A stretch of 53,483 nt of DNA from Eubacterium_U album (GCF_025336545.1 NZ_JAODBU010000001.1:1-53483), one strand, 5' to 3'; positions 1 to 9,873 are shown, numbered from the stretch's first letter. Notes: generated by a model from the sequence alone, not told the origin. Numbers and translations: made by a program.

Positions 1-29
1 TTGTGTACTTTTTTTCTTTCTCTTGCCAT
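1..29 (-). CDS. Start of an unidentified gene running off the left edge
   Basis: On the minus strand an ATG at 29 opens a frame reading MARERKKVH before the window ends. A full AGGAGG ribosome site lies 8 nt upstream. Nine residues are too few to identify the product; the basic start would suit a ribosomal protein or a DNA-binding protein, but that is a guess. The ribosome site is buried in a strong hairpin (separate entry), so translation may be controlled. A possible promoter (TTGTAA, 18-nt spacer, TATTAT on the minus strand; 153-158 and 129-134) would give a leader of about 90 nt. Confidence 0.5.
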
Positions 30-80
30 AATTAAGGCCTCCTATAATAATAAATTTTATCATAGAAGGCCTATTAATTA
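29..80 (-). promoter_or_regulatory. Hairpin sequestering the ribosome site of the left-edge gene
   Basis: Read on the minus strand, AGGCCUUCUAU (72-62) can pair with AUAGGAGGCCU (45-35). All positions pair, one as a U-G wobble, and an outer UAAUUA/UAAUUA pair closes the stem. The AGGAGG ribosome site lies wholly within the right arm and the AUG starts at its foot. There is no U-tract after the stem, so it is not a simple terminator. An SD-masking translational switch is the natural reading, but the trigger is unknown. Confidence 0.55.
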
Positions 81-188
81 TATTTAAATATTAATTTACA
101 GAAAAACTTTCACACTCTCTTTTTTAATATAATATGCATCAAAATGATAACTTTACAATATTATTCTGGAACTTTTTTGCAAAATAAT

Positions 189-1073
189 TTAATAAATTGT
201 TATTGAATATCCATTTTCAAATTCTTCTGATGGTTTTAATTTGTTTCCGTATTCTCTATCCTGTAATTCTCCATCAAAATCCTTAGAGTCACATCTACCG
301 CACCATGGTTCTAAACAGATAAATGGAGCATTTTTCTTTGCAGGAGACCAAATACCACAAAGTGGCATATCAAATTCAACTTTTACATATTCATTTTTAT
401 TTGAATCTAATAATGAAAGACTATGAATCTGATTATCCTCTACAATTAAAGCGTCATCGTCAAACATATTTTTTGTTATATTAAATATTCCTTTATTATC
501 AACAGTTATTTTATATGTTGCACTTGTATCCTTTACACCACCTTCGGCAATTTTGAAATATGTAAATTCATTTTTGCAATCCGTTTTAATATAACACTGA
601 CTTTGTTCTTCACCATCATTAATAGGACAATAAAAAGCCGGATGTGCTCCAATTGAAAAGTACATTTCCTTTGTATCATTGTTTTTAACTTTCCACATTA
701 CCTTAATATTATTTTTCTCTAATTTATACCCAATTTCTAAAGAAAAAATAAAAGGATATTTTGCAATTGTTTCATCAGATGCATTTAAGACAAACCATAT
801 TTCATCTGACTTACTAGTTAGAAGTTGGAATTCCATATCTCTTGCGAACCCATGCTGTCCCATAGAATATTCTTTTCCATCATACTTATATTTCTTGTCT
901 TTTAAGCTTCCAACAAAAGGAAATAAAACAGGTGAATGTCTTTTCCAATATTTTTCATCTGCATTCCATAAATATTCTTTGTCATTTTTCTTGTTTTTAA
1001 TTCTTGATAATTCAGCACCAACAGAATTAATTTCCACGTACAATTCTTCATTTTCTAAAACAATTTTTTCCAT
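189..1073 (-). CDS. Aldose 1-epimerase family protein (galactose-mutarotase-like fold)
   Basis: A 294-residue protein of the LacX-type branch of the aldose 1-epimerase superfamily, cytosolic, with no signal peptide. Family marks are the N-terminal ELSRIKNKKNDKEYLWN stretch, HSPVLFPFVGSLKD, GQHGFARDMEF, the SIGAHPAFYCP motif with the conserved His, and FICLEPWCGR near the C-terminus. Such proteins interconvert sugar anomers or act on related hexose-phosphates; the actual substrate cannot be read from the sequence. The length is normal. An AAGG ribosome site precedes the ATG. It stands alone, downstream of murF with a 91-nt gap, and is not next to any sugar-utilisation operon here. Confidence 0.85.
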   Translation of the reverse strand: MEKIVLENEELYVEINSVGAELSRIKNKKNDKEYLWNADEKYWKRHSPVLFPFVGSLKDKKYKYDGKEYSMGQHGFARDMEFQLLTSKSDEIWFVLNASDETIAKYPFIFSLEIGYKLEKNNIKVMWKVKNNDTKEMYFSIGAHPAFYCPINDGEEQSQCYIKTDCKNEFTYFKIAEGGVKDTSATYKITVDNKGIFNITKNMFDDDALIVEDNQIHSLSLLDSNKNEYVKVEFDMPLCGIWSPAKKNAPFICLEPWCGRCDSKDFDGELQDREYGNKLKPSEEFENGYSITIY

Positions 1074-1164
1074 ATGTTTTTTTACCTTTCAATTATAAAT
1101 TATTTTATGTAAAATTCCGATAATACATATTTTCTAAATCCGTCAATCTGCTAAAGATAAACTG

Positions 1165-2529
1165 TTATGACAATTTTTCAACTATTGTTTTAAATTTCAT
1201 GCTGTTTGAAGCTTTTACTAAAATAGAGTCATTTTCTTTTAATATGTCATCCATTTTGTTTTCAAATTCTTCTTTTGTTTCAAAATAAAGCACTTTAATA
1301 TTTTTATTATTTTCCTTTGCAGCATCTGCAATATTTTTTGCTAATTCACCTATGCATATAACAACATCAATGCCAAGATTTGCAGCATGCATTCCAACTT
1401 CTCTATGGAGTTGTTTTTCATTTTCTCCTAATTCATACATATTTCCAAGAATTGCTACTTTTCTGGTATTTGCTTCATTCAATACGCTTAAAGAAGCTTT
1501 CATGGACATAGGATTAGCATTATAACAATCATCAATAACAACATATTTATCTGTATGGAAAATATTATTTCTTCCACTTATAGCCTTAAGACTTCTAATA
1601 CCCTTATCTATTTCTTCTGTTGTCATCCCAAAATGTTTTCCAAAACATGAAGCAGCCATCGCATTGTAAATCATATGATGACCAGGAATTGGTATTATTG
1701 TTTCAAACTCTTCGTCAAAATATCTTATTGTAACTTTTGTTCCTTCAATTCCTAATGACTGATATTTAACTGCACAAACATCTCTATCTGTTTCTATTCC
1801 AAAGAAAACAGGCTTAACTCCTCTTACATCTTTTATTTGTGACAACTTGTCATCATCACCATTTAAAACTACATATGCATTTTCCTTAAGGTTATCAAAA
1901 ATTTCTGTTTTTGCCTTAAATACACCATCTCTATCTCCTAAATTTTCCAAATGACATGTACCAATATTTGTTATAACACACGCATCCGGTTTTGAAATTG
2001 CAGACAATCTGTGCATTTCCTCAAAATCACTAATTCCCATTTCAATAACAGCGATATCATGATTTTCTCTTATTTTAAGTATTGTTAAAGGCATTCCGAT
2101 TTCATTGTTGTAATTACCTTGTGTTTTTAGGACATCAAATTTCTGTTCTAAAACAGACGCTATTATTTCCTTTGTGCTTGTCTTTCCAACACTTCCTGTT
2201 ATTCCAATTATTTTACAGTCAAGTTGTTCTCTGTAAAATGTCGCAATTTCTTTTAATGCTAACGCTGTAGACTCTACCTTAATATAAGGATATTCTTCTG
2301 TTTCCAGAATCTTTTCTGACAATGTTACAAGCGCACCTTTTTCAAAAACCTGTGGAATAAATTTATGTCCGTCCACAACATTACCAACAAAAGGTATATA
2401 TAAATATCCTTCTTCTATTAGTCTGCTATCTTTTTCAACACCTGTTATTTCTTTGTCTAATAATGATTTATCTCCATAAAACTTACCATTACATGCCTTT
2501 GTAATGTTTTCAATTGTCATATTTTTCAT
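1165..2529 (-). CDS. murF: UDP-N-acetylmuramoyl-tripeptide--D-alanyl-D-alanine ligase
   Basis: MurF adds D-Ala-D-Ala to the UDP-MurNAc-tripeptide in the cytoplasm, the last soluble step of peptidoglycan precursor synthesis. The protein is about 454 residues, the usual length. It shows the Mur-ligase ATP loop GITGSVGKTSTKE, TQGNYNNEIGMPLT, the VIEMG motif and the C-terminal VIDDCYNANPMSM and LGNMYELG motifs. The ATG at 2529 is preferred because AGGAAA sits at a normal distance; a TTG codon immediately before it keeps the frame open. It follows ddl by about 105 nt on the same strand, so D-Ala-D-Ala synthesis and use are probably co-expressed. Confidence 0.95.
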   Translation of the reverse strand: MKNMTIENITKACNGKFYGDKSLLDKEITGVEKDSRLIEEGYLYIPFVGNVVDGHKFIPQVFEKGALVTLSEKILETEEYPYIKVESTALALKEIATFYREQLDCKIIGITGSVGKTSTKEIIASVLEQKFDVLKTQGNYNNEIGMPLTILKIRENHDIAVIEMGISDFEEMHRLSAISKPDACVITNIGTCHLENLGDRDGVFKAKTEIFDNLKENAYVVLNGDDDKLSQIKDVRGVKPVFFGIETDRDVCAVKYQSLGIEGTKVTIRYFDEEFETIIPIPGHHMIYNAMAASCFGKHFGMTTEEIDKGIRSLKAISGRNNIFHTDKYVVIDDCYNANPMSMKASLSVLNEANTRKVAILGNMYELGENEKQLHREVGMHAANLGIDVVICIGELAKNIADAAKENNKNIKVLYFETKEEFENKMDDILKENDSILVKASNSMKFKTIVEKLS

Positions 2530-2634
2530 CAATATTTCCTGTTGATTTAATATTAAATATATACGTTTATTATACTGTATTATTTATTGAATTTATTTCA
2601 AATAGCAATATTAACTCAACTTTCTCCTTAATTT

Positions 2635-3660
2635 TTACTTATATTTTTTCATTGAAACATTAATCAAATGTTCACAAAGCTGTGGAAATTCCATTCCCAT
2701 TGCTCTTGCTTCCTGTGGCACAAGACTTGTAACTGTCATTCCCGGTAAAGTATTTACTTCTATACAATACATTGAGCCATCTTTTTTCATCAAAACATCT
2801 GCTCTCGAATAAGTTACTATTCCAAGTGCTTTACATGCTTCCTCTGCCAATTTCTGCATTTTCTTTGTAAGTTCTTCATTAATTTGTGCCGGACATACAT
2901 CTTCTGTTGCACCCGGAAGATATTTATTCTTGTAATCATACCATCCTGTTTTTGGAATAATTTCAACTATCGGTAAAGCCTTTCCATCAACAACACCTAC
3001 AGAAAATTCTCTTCCTTCAACAAATTCTTCAATTACAATTGTATCTTCTAATGCAAAACACTCTTTTAAAGCTGCATCGTAATCTTTTTCATCTTTTACA
3101 ATAACTACTCCTACACTAGAGCCGCCATTGCTTGCTTTAACTACAACCGGAATCTTCATTCCATAATCACTTAAATTTGTACTTTCACCTTTTTTTATCC
3201 ATATTCCTTTTGGAGTAGATACATTCTGAGCCATAAATATCTGCTTTGTAATACTTTTATCCATGGCTAATGCACTTGCAACACTTCCGTCTCCTGTATA
3301 CTTTATTCCATGCAGATCAAATGCAGCCTGACATTTTCCATCTTCTCCATTTGAACCATGAAGAGCCATAAATACAATATCTGCCTGCTGGCATATTTCA
3401 AATACATTTTCACCAAAGAAGCCTTTTCTTTCTTTCTTTACTTTATCAACATCTTTTGATAATTTCTGTAATTTTTCCTTTTCAGCCTGTACATCAAAAC
3501 CACTTACATCTAAAAGATTTTTATTTTCATTTCCAAAAAATACGTCTAAAAGCACAGCATTATGTCCAATACTTCTTAAAGCATCACACACCATTGAACC
3601 TGAATTTAACGATACTTCTCTTTCTGTACTTGTTCCACCGCATAAAACTACAATATTCAT
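2635..3660 (-). CDS. ddl: D-alanine--D-alanine ligase
   Basis: An ATP-grasp ligase that makes the D-Ala-D-Ala dipeptide used by MurF, encoded just downstream. The 341-residue protein starts with VVLCGGTSTEREVSLNSG, carries VFMALHGSNGEDGKCQ, the nucleotide-binding VVKASNGGSSVGV stretch, and the terminal metal-binding EVNTLPGMT motif. A GGAGG ribosome site precedes the ATG at 3660. The segment around residues 45-75 (charged KLQKLSKDVDKVKKE) is somewhat longer than in compact Ddl proteins, which is within family variation. Together with murF it forms a wall-precursor pair. Confidence 0.95.
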   Translation of the reverse strand: MNIVVLCGGTSTEREVSLNSGSMVCDALRSIGHNAVLLDVFFGNENKNLLDVSGFDVQAEKEKLQKLSKDVDKVKKERKGFFGENVFEICQQADIVFMALHGSNGEDGKCQAAFDLHGIKYTGDGSVASALAMDKSITKQIFMAQNVSTPKGIWIKKGESTNLSDYGMKIPVVVKASNGGSSVGVVIVKDEKDYDAALKECFALEDTIVIEEFVEGREFSVGVVDGKALPIVEIIPKTGWYDYKNKYLPGATEDVCPAQINEELTKKMQKLAEEACKALGIVTYSRADVLMKKDGSMYCIEVNTLPGMTVTSLVPQEARAMGMEFPQLCEHLINVSMKKYK

Positions 3661-3780
3661 TGTGTTACCTCCAATTTATTTATATGCACAAATTACTGCC
3701 GATATTTTTCTTTATTTTAATAAATAACATAATACATAATTACTTAAATGCCATTCAACATTTAACTATACCATAGTAAT

Positions 3781-5823
3781 TTAAATATTCAAGCCACTTG
3801 AATATATATATTTGTCTATATATTCATCAAGCCTTTGTTTTTCTTCATCTGACACTTCAATTTCGCCATCTTCAATTCTATTTACCATATCAGCTGCAGT
3901 TTTTAAAATGCTTGCATCACTGTAAATATCACCTAGTTTAAACTCCATATCACCACTTTGTCTTACACCGAAGAAATCTCCCGGACCTCGTAATTTAAGG
4001 TCTTCGTTGGCTATTTCAAATCCATTATTTGAATGATTAAGTATTTCAAGTCTCTCAGAAGCTTTCTTTGTTTCTGAGGCATTAATAAAAATGCAATACG
4101 ACTGATATTTTCCTCTTCCTACTCGTCCTCTAAGTTGGTGCAGCCCTGCAAGTCCAAATCTTTCTGCATTTTCAATCATCATAACTGTAGCATTAGGGAC
4201 ATTTACTCCAACTTCAACCACCGTAGTTGATACTAATATCTGTATTTCATTTTTAGCAAATCTATCCATTATCTCATTCTTCATTGCAGGCTTCATTTTT
4301 CCATGTAAATATTCTATGTTTATATATGGTGGAAATATGTTTTTTAATGTATCGCAATAGTCAATTACATTTTCACCTTCAATAGCTTCGCTAAATTCAA
4401 CAGTCGGGCAAATTATATATGCCTGTCTGCCTTGTACTACCTGTTGTTCTATAAACTTATAAGCATTCGGTCTGTAATTTGTACCAACAACGCAGTTTTT
4501 GATTGGTAATCTGTTCGCTGGTAATTCATCAATAATTGATATGTCCAAATCTCCGTACATAATAATTGCAAGAGTTCTTGGAATCGGAGTTGCACTCATT
4601 ACAATTATGTGTGGCATTGAACCTTTATTTGCAATAGATTCTCTCTGTCTTACTCCAAATCTATGCTGTTCATCAGTTATTACTAATGCTAAATTTTTAT
4701 AATTAACTGAATCCTGAATCAATGCATGTGTTCCAATAATAATTGACACTTCTCCACTTTCTATTTTTGCATATGCTTCTCTTTTTTCTTTTGCTTTCAT
4801 TGAACCTGTAAGTAAAACGGTATTTATATTTAGTTCATTTTCTGCAATTAATTCATTAATGCTTTCCAAATGTTGTCTTGCAAGAACTTCAGTCGGTACC
4901 ATTATTGCTCCCTGATATCCACTTAATGATGCACTTATAAGAGCCAATGTTGCAACTATCGTTTTTCCCGAACCTACATCTCCTTGTATCAGTCTATTCA
5001 TTACTTTAGAACCGGACATATCTTTTTCAATTTCATTCCATGTTCTAAGCTGTGCATTTGTCAGTTTATATGGCAAATCATTTATTATCGTTGAAATTAC
5101 TTCTGAATTATTTATAACAAACCTATTTTCATTATCTTTATCACTATCTTTAAATTTTCTAAGTGAATATGTAAAATCAAAAAATTCATTAAAAATTATT
5201 CTGTCCTTCGCCTGCTTTAACTCCATTTTATTTTTAGGAAAATGAATCTGCATATATGCTTTATTTATATCAATCAGACCTCTCTCTTTAAGTACCGCAC
5301 CTGGCATATATTCTTTAACCGGCAATTCAACTTTAATAGCCTGCACAACCGCTTTTGTAACCATTTTTTCAGTTAAACCCGAAACTAGAGGATAAATAGG
5401 TTGCATTTTATCTAACAATTCTTTATATTCATTTATCTTATAAATTTTTGGCTGTTCTAAAACAAACGCTCCTCTATTCTCCTTAACCATACCTCTAAAT
5501 ACAAAACTTGATCCTGGTTTTAATGTGTTCTTTAGATATGCTGCATTAAACCACGTTGCCCGAATAACATTTTTAGTATCATCCTGTAAATATGCTGTTA
5601 CAATTTGTAAATTACGAACACGTCTGATTTCAATCTGCTTATAAACTATTGCTTTAACCGCACATATTTGATTACATTTAAAATCACGTATCCACAACGG
5701 CATTTCATATATATCATAATTCCTTGGATAGTATTTAAGCAGGTCATCCGTTGTATGAATGCCTGCTTTATTAAATACTTTTTCTGTTTTTTCTCCAATG
5801 CCCTTCAATTCATTTATATTCAT
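3781..5823 (-). CDS. recG: ATP-dependent DNA helicase RecG
   Basis: RecG remodels stalled replication forks and Holliday junctions. The protein has an N-terminal wedge/OB region, then a superfamily 2 helicase core with Walker A GDVGSGKT, the DEQHRFGVRQR box II, SATPIPRTLA, and the motif VI region HQLRGRVGRG, and ends with the usual C-terminal helicase tail. The start at 5823 (MNINELKGIGEKTEKVF) is chosen over an upstream ATG at 5865 because GGAG lies 7 nt before it and the first ATG lacks a ribosome site. Final length is about 680 residues, typical for RecG. It follows the histidine kinase gene by about 100 nt. Confidence 0.95.
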   Translation of the reverse strand: MNINELKGIGEKTEKVFNKAGIHTTDDLLKYYPRNYDIYEMPLWIRDFKCNQICAVKAIVYKQIEIRRVRNLQIVTAYLQDDTKNVIRATWFNAAYLKNTLKPGSSFVFRGMVKENRGAFVLEQPKIYKINEYKELLDKMQPIYPLVSGLTEKMVTKAVVQAIKVELPVKEYMPGAVLKERGLIDINKAYMQIHFPKNKMELKQAKDRIIFNEFFDFTYSLRKFKDSDKDNENRFVINNSEVISTIINDLPYKLTNAQLRTWNEIEKDMSGSKVMNRLIQGDVGSGKTIVATLALISASLSGYQGAIMVPTEVLARQHLESINELIAENELNINTVLLTGSMKAKEKREAYAKIESGEVSIIIGTHALIQDSVNYKNLALVITDEQHRFGVRQRESIANKGSMPHIIVMSATPIPRTLAIIMYGDLDISIIDELPANRLPIKNCVVGTNYRPNAYKFIEQQVVQGRQAYIICPTVEFSEAIEGENVIDYCDTLKNIFPPYINIEYLHGKMKPAMKNEIMDRFAKNEIQILVSTTVVEVGVNVPNATVMMIENAERFGLAGLHQLRGRVGRGKYQSYCIFINASETKKASERLEILNHSNNGFEIANEDLKLRGPGDFFGVRQSGDMEFKLGDIYSDASILKTAADMVNRIEDGEIEVSDEEKQRLDEYIDKYIYSSGLNI

Positions 5824-5926
5824 ATGATTGCTCCAAATCTGCTTTGTTAAATCATTTCTTATCATAACTATATCTATGATAACATATAAACTTATTTTAT
5901 CACATTTCTTATTAGGAAAAAACTTT

Positions 5927-8152
5927 TTATTTAATTAAATCCATTACAAATATTACTTTAAATAAATCTCCATCCAAAATAATATCAAATGTTCCACCGT
6001 GATTTTCAACTATACTTTGTGCTATAGATAATCCTAATCCACTACCTTCAGTACTTCTTGAAACATCACCTCTAATAAATCTTTCCGTTAACTGATCACT
6101 GTTAAAGTTCAACTGACTCTCAGAAATATTTTTAACTTCAACTCTTACTTTTGAGCCAACAATATTCGCATCAATATATACTCTTGTATTAGCCAAAGCA
6201 TATTTGTAAATATTTCCATAAAGATTTTCTAATAATCTCCACATTTTTCTTCCATCAGCAAAAATATAAACTACATCTTCAGGAAAATTTGTAACAATAT
6301 TTAGTTTCTTATCTTCAAATTTTTCTTCATATTCACCTAAACTTTGTCTGATAAGTTCTGTAAGATTAATCTTTGTTTTTGTCAATTTAATTGTTCCGGA
6401 GCTTAACTTAGATGCTTCAACTAAATCATCTACAAGTATCTTCAAACGATTTGATTTTTCTTCCAAAATCTTTACATATCCTTGTGCCTTTTCATTTTCG
6501 AGTTCTTCCTGATCTAACAAATGAACATAGTTAATAATTGATGTAAGAGGTGTTTTAATGTCATGTGATACATTAGTTATCAGGTCTGTTTTCATACGTT
6601 CATTCTTAACATTCTGATCAACTGCCTTATCAATTCCCATTCCAATACTATTTACACTATGTGCCATTCTACGGTTAATTCCAAAAAAAAGCTTTTCGTT
6701 TATCGTTCTTTTTGTATCTCCGCTTGCAATCTTATCTGTTTCTTCATTTATAAATTCATATTCAACCAAAAACTTCCACAATACAACTGCTAAAGCTACT
6801 GTTTCTATTAGCAATGCTATAACTAATAAACCAAAAGAATAAAATATGCTATAAATCGCACTGTCTATTAAAGCGACTGTAATAATCACTATCATAAAAA
6901 TAATAACTTTAACCGTTGTTTTTAAATTAGTCCACAACGCTTCGCTTTTCTTAAATACAATATAAAGCAGACTTGTTCTAATGAGGGATTTTGCTTTTAA
7001 TCTACGTATAATACTCATTACAAATTGAACGATAATTTCTGAGCATACAAAAATTATTGCTGATAAAACTATTTTAAGAATGTTTTGATTAATTACATTA
7101 TCAATTTCATCAGTATAAAAACCTCTGGATGCTGCATTAATAATTAAGGTCACAACAAAACCTGATACTGCAACTAAATCCCACCATGAATAATCAATAG
7201 TATATAAATATGCCGGTTCCTTCCATTTATTCTTGCCTGTTGTAATAGCAAGTCCAATACCTGCTATACCTGCAATCACACAACTAAGTCCAAGAATAAC
7301 AATCATTATGTTGTATTTTAAAATTTCCTTTTTTGAAGTAACTACATCTTTTACATAATAACTTAAATTAGTATCATATGGGTATGTTGTATTAACAGCC
7401 ATTAAAACATATAAATCATTGTAATCTGTAAATGTTTTACACTTGCTGTTAAATATTTCAGCTGTAAAAAACTGTTTATCTAAAGTACAGATTTTTATAT
7501 CGTTCAACTGGTCATACAAAAAATATTCTTTATATTCATTTGATGTAAGAATCTTCTCGGCATCCTGTGTATTATATTCTATATGCTGCCCATCTACATC
7601 GGTATACGAAATCTTGTACGATACATTTGAATCTATATTATTCATATACTTACTCGAATATTTATACAGTGAATAATCACAAAAGAAATTAAAAATTGCT
7701 TTACTTTCAGTTGAACTATATTCAGGATTTCTATCCATAAAATCCTGTAAATTATAATCACTTGAATACTCTAAATAATCACTATATGCATTATTGTCGT
7801 CTTCATATCTGCCATTATCATAATAATCACTATTTCCATAATAGTCACCCATATTATACTCTGATGAAATATCCTGTTTATCATACATTTCAATCAATTG
7901 CTTTATAGTATAACTGGAGTTAGGCAATACCGCATTTTCATCTTTACCATATTTATCATAATATGTTGCAATATTTCCAACATCTGATAACAATGCTGAA
8001 AATGATGATTCAACAATATTATTGTAATTTCTCATTGCCTCATTTCTGGACATTATAGTTTTATCGTTAAACTCGAAGTACATAGAAGAATAACATATTC
8101 CCACAATTCCTATGGCAATTAAAACATTAAAAATTGTTTTCCATTTTTTCAT
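5927..8152 (-). CDS. Membrane sensor histidine kinase with Tyr-rich outer domain
   Basis: The sensor of a two-component pair, about 741 residues. An N-terminal membrane helix (about residues 8-25) is followed by a roughly 250-residue outer region rich in Tyr, Asp, Asn and Ser, then about five more hydrophobic segments. The kinase core is C-terminal: H-box SHDIKTPLTS (His about 530), an N-box-like ENLYGNIYKYA, the ERFIRGD F-box and the GSGLGLSIA G2 box. The usual DxGxG G1 box is not recognisable, as in a subset of clostridial kinases. The ATG at 8152 is chosen because AGGAG lies 8 nt upstream; a GTG at 8161 has no spacing. It begins 11 nt after its response regulator. The signal is unknown. 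Confidence 0.9.
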   Translation of the reverse strand: MKKWKTIFNVLIAIGIVGICYSSMYFEFNDKTIMSRNEAMRNYNNIVESSFSALLSDVGNIATYYDKYGKDENAVLPNSSYTIKQLIEMYDKQDISSEYNMGDYYGNSDYYDNGRYEDDNNAYSDYLEYSSDYNLQDFMDRNPEYSSTESKAIFNFFCDYSLYKYSSKYMNNIDSNVSYKISYTDVDGQHIEYNTQDAEKILTSNEYKEYFLYDQLNDIKICTLDKQFFTAEIFNSKCKTFTDYNDLYVLMAVNTTYPYDTNLSYYVKDVVTSKKEILKYNIMIVILGLSCVIAGIAGIGLAITTGKNKWKEPAYLYTIDYSWWDLVAVSGFVVTLIINAASRGFYTDEIDNVINQNILKIVLSAIIFVCSEIIVQFVMSIIRRLKAKSLIRTSLLYIVFKKSEALWTNLKTTVKVIIFMIVIITVALIDSAIYSIFYSFGLLVIALLIETVALAVVLWKFLVEYEFINEETDKIASGDTKRTINEKLFFGINRRMAHSVNSIGMGIDKAVDQNVKNERMKTDLITNVSHDIKTPLTSIINYVHLLDQEELENEKAQGYVKILEEKSNRLKILVDDLVEASKLSSGTIKLTKTKINLTELIRQSLGEYEEKFEDKKLNIVTNFPEDVVYIFADGRKMWRLLENLYGNIYKYALANTRVYIDANIVGSKVRVEVKNISESQLNFNSDQLTERFIRGDVSRSTEGSGLGLSIAQSIVENHGGTFDIILDGDLFKVIFVMDLIK

Positions 8153-8163
8153 AAGGTACACTC

Positions 8164-8856
8164 CTACATTTTTTCGATTTTATATCCTAAACCCCAAACT
8201 ACTTTTAAGTATCTTGGTTCTTTTGGATTAATCTCTATCTTTTCTCGAATGTGTCTTATGTGAACAGCTACAGTGTTGTCAGCAGAAATTGCAGGTTCAT
8301 TCCAAACACTTTCATATATCTGCTCAATTGTATAAACCCTTCCCGGATTCTTGATAAGCAGAAGCAAAATGTTATATTCATATGGTGTTACTTTTACAGG
8401 TTCACCATCAACCGTAACCATTTTTCTGTCATCATCAATCTCAAGACCTCCAACAACATATGTATTACTTTTCTTTTCAGCTATATTTCCAAACTGTGTA
8501 TATCTTCGTATCTGTGATTTAACTCTGGCAACCAACTCTAACGGATTAAACGGCTTTGTAATATAATCATCCGCTCCCACATCAAGTCCTACTACTTTAT
8601 CTGAATCTTCTGATTTAGCCGATAAAATAATAATAGGTATACTACTGTTTTCTCTGATTTTTAAAGTAGCTCTTAATCCATCAAGCTTAGGCATCATTAC
8701 ATCAATTAATAGAAGCTGTACCTCGTTTGACTTCAATTTTTCAATTGCTTCTAATCCATCGTAAGCCTTAATTACATTATAACCTTCTTTTGATAAATAA
8801 ATATCAATCGCTTCTACGATTTCTTTGTCATCATCACATACTAATATGTTGTACAT
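8164..8856 (-). CDS. OmpR-family response regulator
   Basis: A 230-residue DNA-binding regulator, partner of the kinase encoded immediately downstream. The receiver domain (about 1-118) has the acidic CDDD pocket, the phospho-acceptor Asp52 in LLIDVMMPKLDG, and the Lys in YITKPFNPLELVARV. The C-terminal winged helix (about 130-230) carries PYEYNILLLLIKNPGRVYT and HIRHIREKIE. An AAGGAG ribosome site precedes the ATG. Target genes cannot be inferred from the neighbours; no transporter or resistance gene sits beside the pair. Confidence 0.95.
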   Translation of the reverse strand: MYNILVCDDDKEIVEAIDIYLSKEGYNVIKAYDGLEAIEKLKSNEVQLLLIDVMMPKLDGLRATLKIRENSSIPIIILSAKSEDSDKVVGLDVGADDYITKPFNPLELVARVKSQIRRYTQFGNIAEKKSNTYVVGGLEIDDDRKMVTVDGEPVKVTPYEYNILLLLIKNPGRVYTIEQIYESVWNEPAISADNTVAVHIRHIREKIEINPKEPRYLKVVWGLGYKIEKM

Positions 8857-8980
8857 TTTCTGCTCCTTTTCTAAAACACATTCTATTTGATTATAGAATA
8901 TCTAATGATTTTTAAATTCCGTCACTCAATTTCTTAAGATTTAATTATGATTAAATTCTAAGTACTAGTTTTGTTTACTT

Positions 8981-9790
8981 CTACGCTTTTACTTTTACCT
9001 TTATAGTCTTGCTAAAGCTTCCATAAATTTTCTTTTTATTATTCTTCTTAAAAGCTCTGGCTTTTACATAATATGTTTTTTTGCCTGCAAGTTTCTTGAT
9101 TGTATATTTATTTTTCTTACATGTTACTATATGTTTTTTCTTGAAATTTTTCTTTAAAGAATATACTATTTCAAAACCTGATGTACCTTTAATCTTCGAT
9201 AATTTTACATTAATTTTGTTCTTCAAGCCTTTTGCCTTAATATTTGCTTTTGCAGGAACAATATTAAATGTAACATTCTGTGTTCCCTTGTAAATACCTA
9301 TTCCATTAATTTTAACTGTGGCTTTACCGATTTTTTTGTTATTTTTATATGTTATTGTATAATCAATGCCTTCTCTTAAAGTTACATCTCTATATGTGAT
9401 TTCAATATTGTTAAATGTAATATTTTTACCTGTATACACTTTCTTTTTTGGCACACCGTTTACTGTTGTCATAGTAATGAATTTCTGTAATCTTGGTTCA
9501 GCAACTGCATTACCATTGCAATAAGACATAACCCTGCTTATATCTCCTGAGAATAGAGCATAAGCACCTGCATTATTTACAACATTATCAATTCCACCCT
9601 TACCACTTAGCACAACTGAACATGCATTAGTAATTGAAACTCCCGGCTTATCAGGAACACTGATTGCATTATTTAAATATGAAGATGATTTTGTTTTCCC
9701 TCCATAATTTCTTATTGTTTTTATTTCTAAACCCTTTTCATAAATTTTTAAGTATTCGTATATCATAGCATATTTTAATATTGTGGTCAA
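8981..9790 (-). pseudogene. C-terminal remnant of a secreted Ig-like/FnIII-like surface protein
   Basis: An open frame encodes the tail of a Lys-rich surface protein: YTGKNITFNNIEITY, LREGIDYTITYKNNKKIGKATVKING and a final FnIII-like AGKKTYYVKARAFKK stretch, typical of clostridial secreted proteins. No signal peptide or usable start exists. The frame runs upstream only through the groEL terminator into untranslated sequence. A good promoter (TTGACC 9790-9785, 17-nt spacer, TATGAT 9767-9762) follows the terminator, and a nearby out-of-frame ATG gives only MKRV before a stop. This fits a gene that lost its signal-peptide and middle parts by deletion, leaving promoter and tail. A translated small protein cannot be excluded. 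Confidence 0.6.
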
Positions 9791-9793
9791 AAA

Positions 9794-9836
9794 AAGAAGT
9801 GCTGACAAAACATTCATATGTAAGTCAGCACTTCTT
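9794..9836 (-). terminator. groEL transcription terminator
   Basis: A perfect 13-bp stem, AAGAAGTGCTGAC (9794-9806) with GTCAGCACTTCTT (9824-9836), lies 37 nt after the groEL stop. On the minus strand it is followed by seven T residues. The T-tract runs straight into the TTGACC promoter element of the next gene remnant. Confidence 0.9.
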
Positions 9837-9873
9837 AAGATATAAAATATATTTATATACAATTTTTATTTAA

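Noticed and set aside
679..1098. 139-codon plus-strand frame opposite the aldose-epimerase gene
   Set aside because: Antisense to a recognisable protein; no ribosome site.
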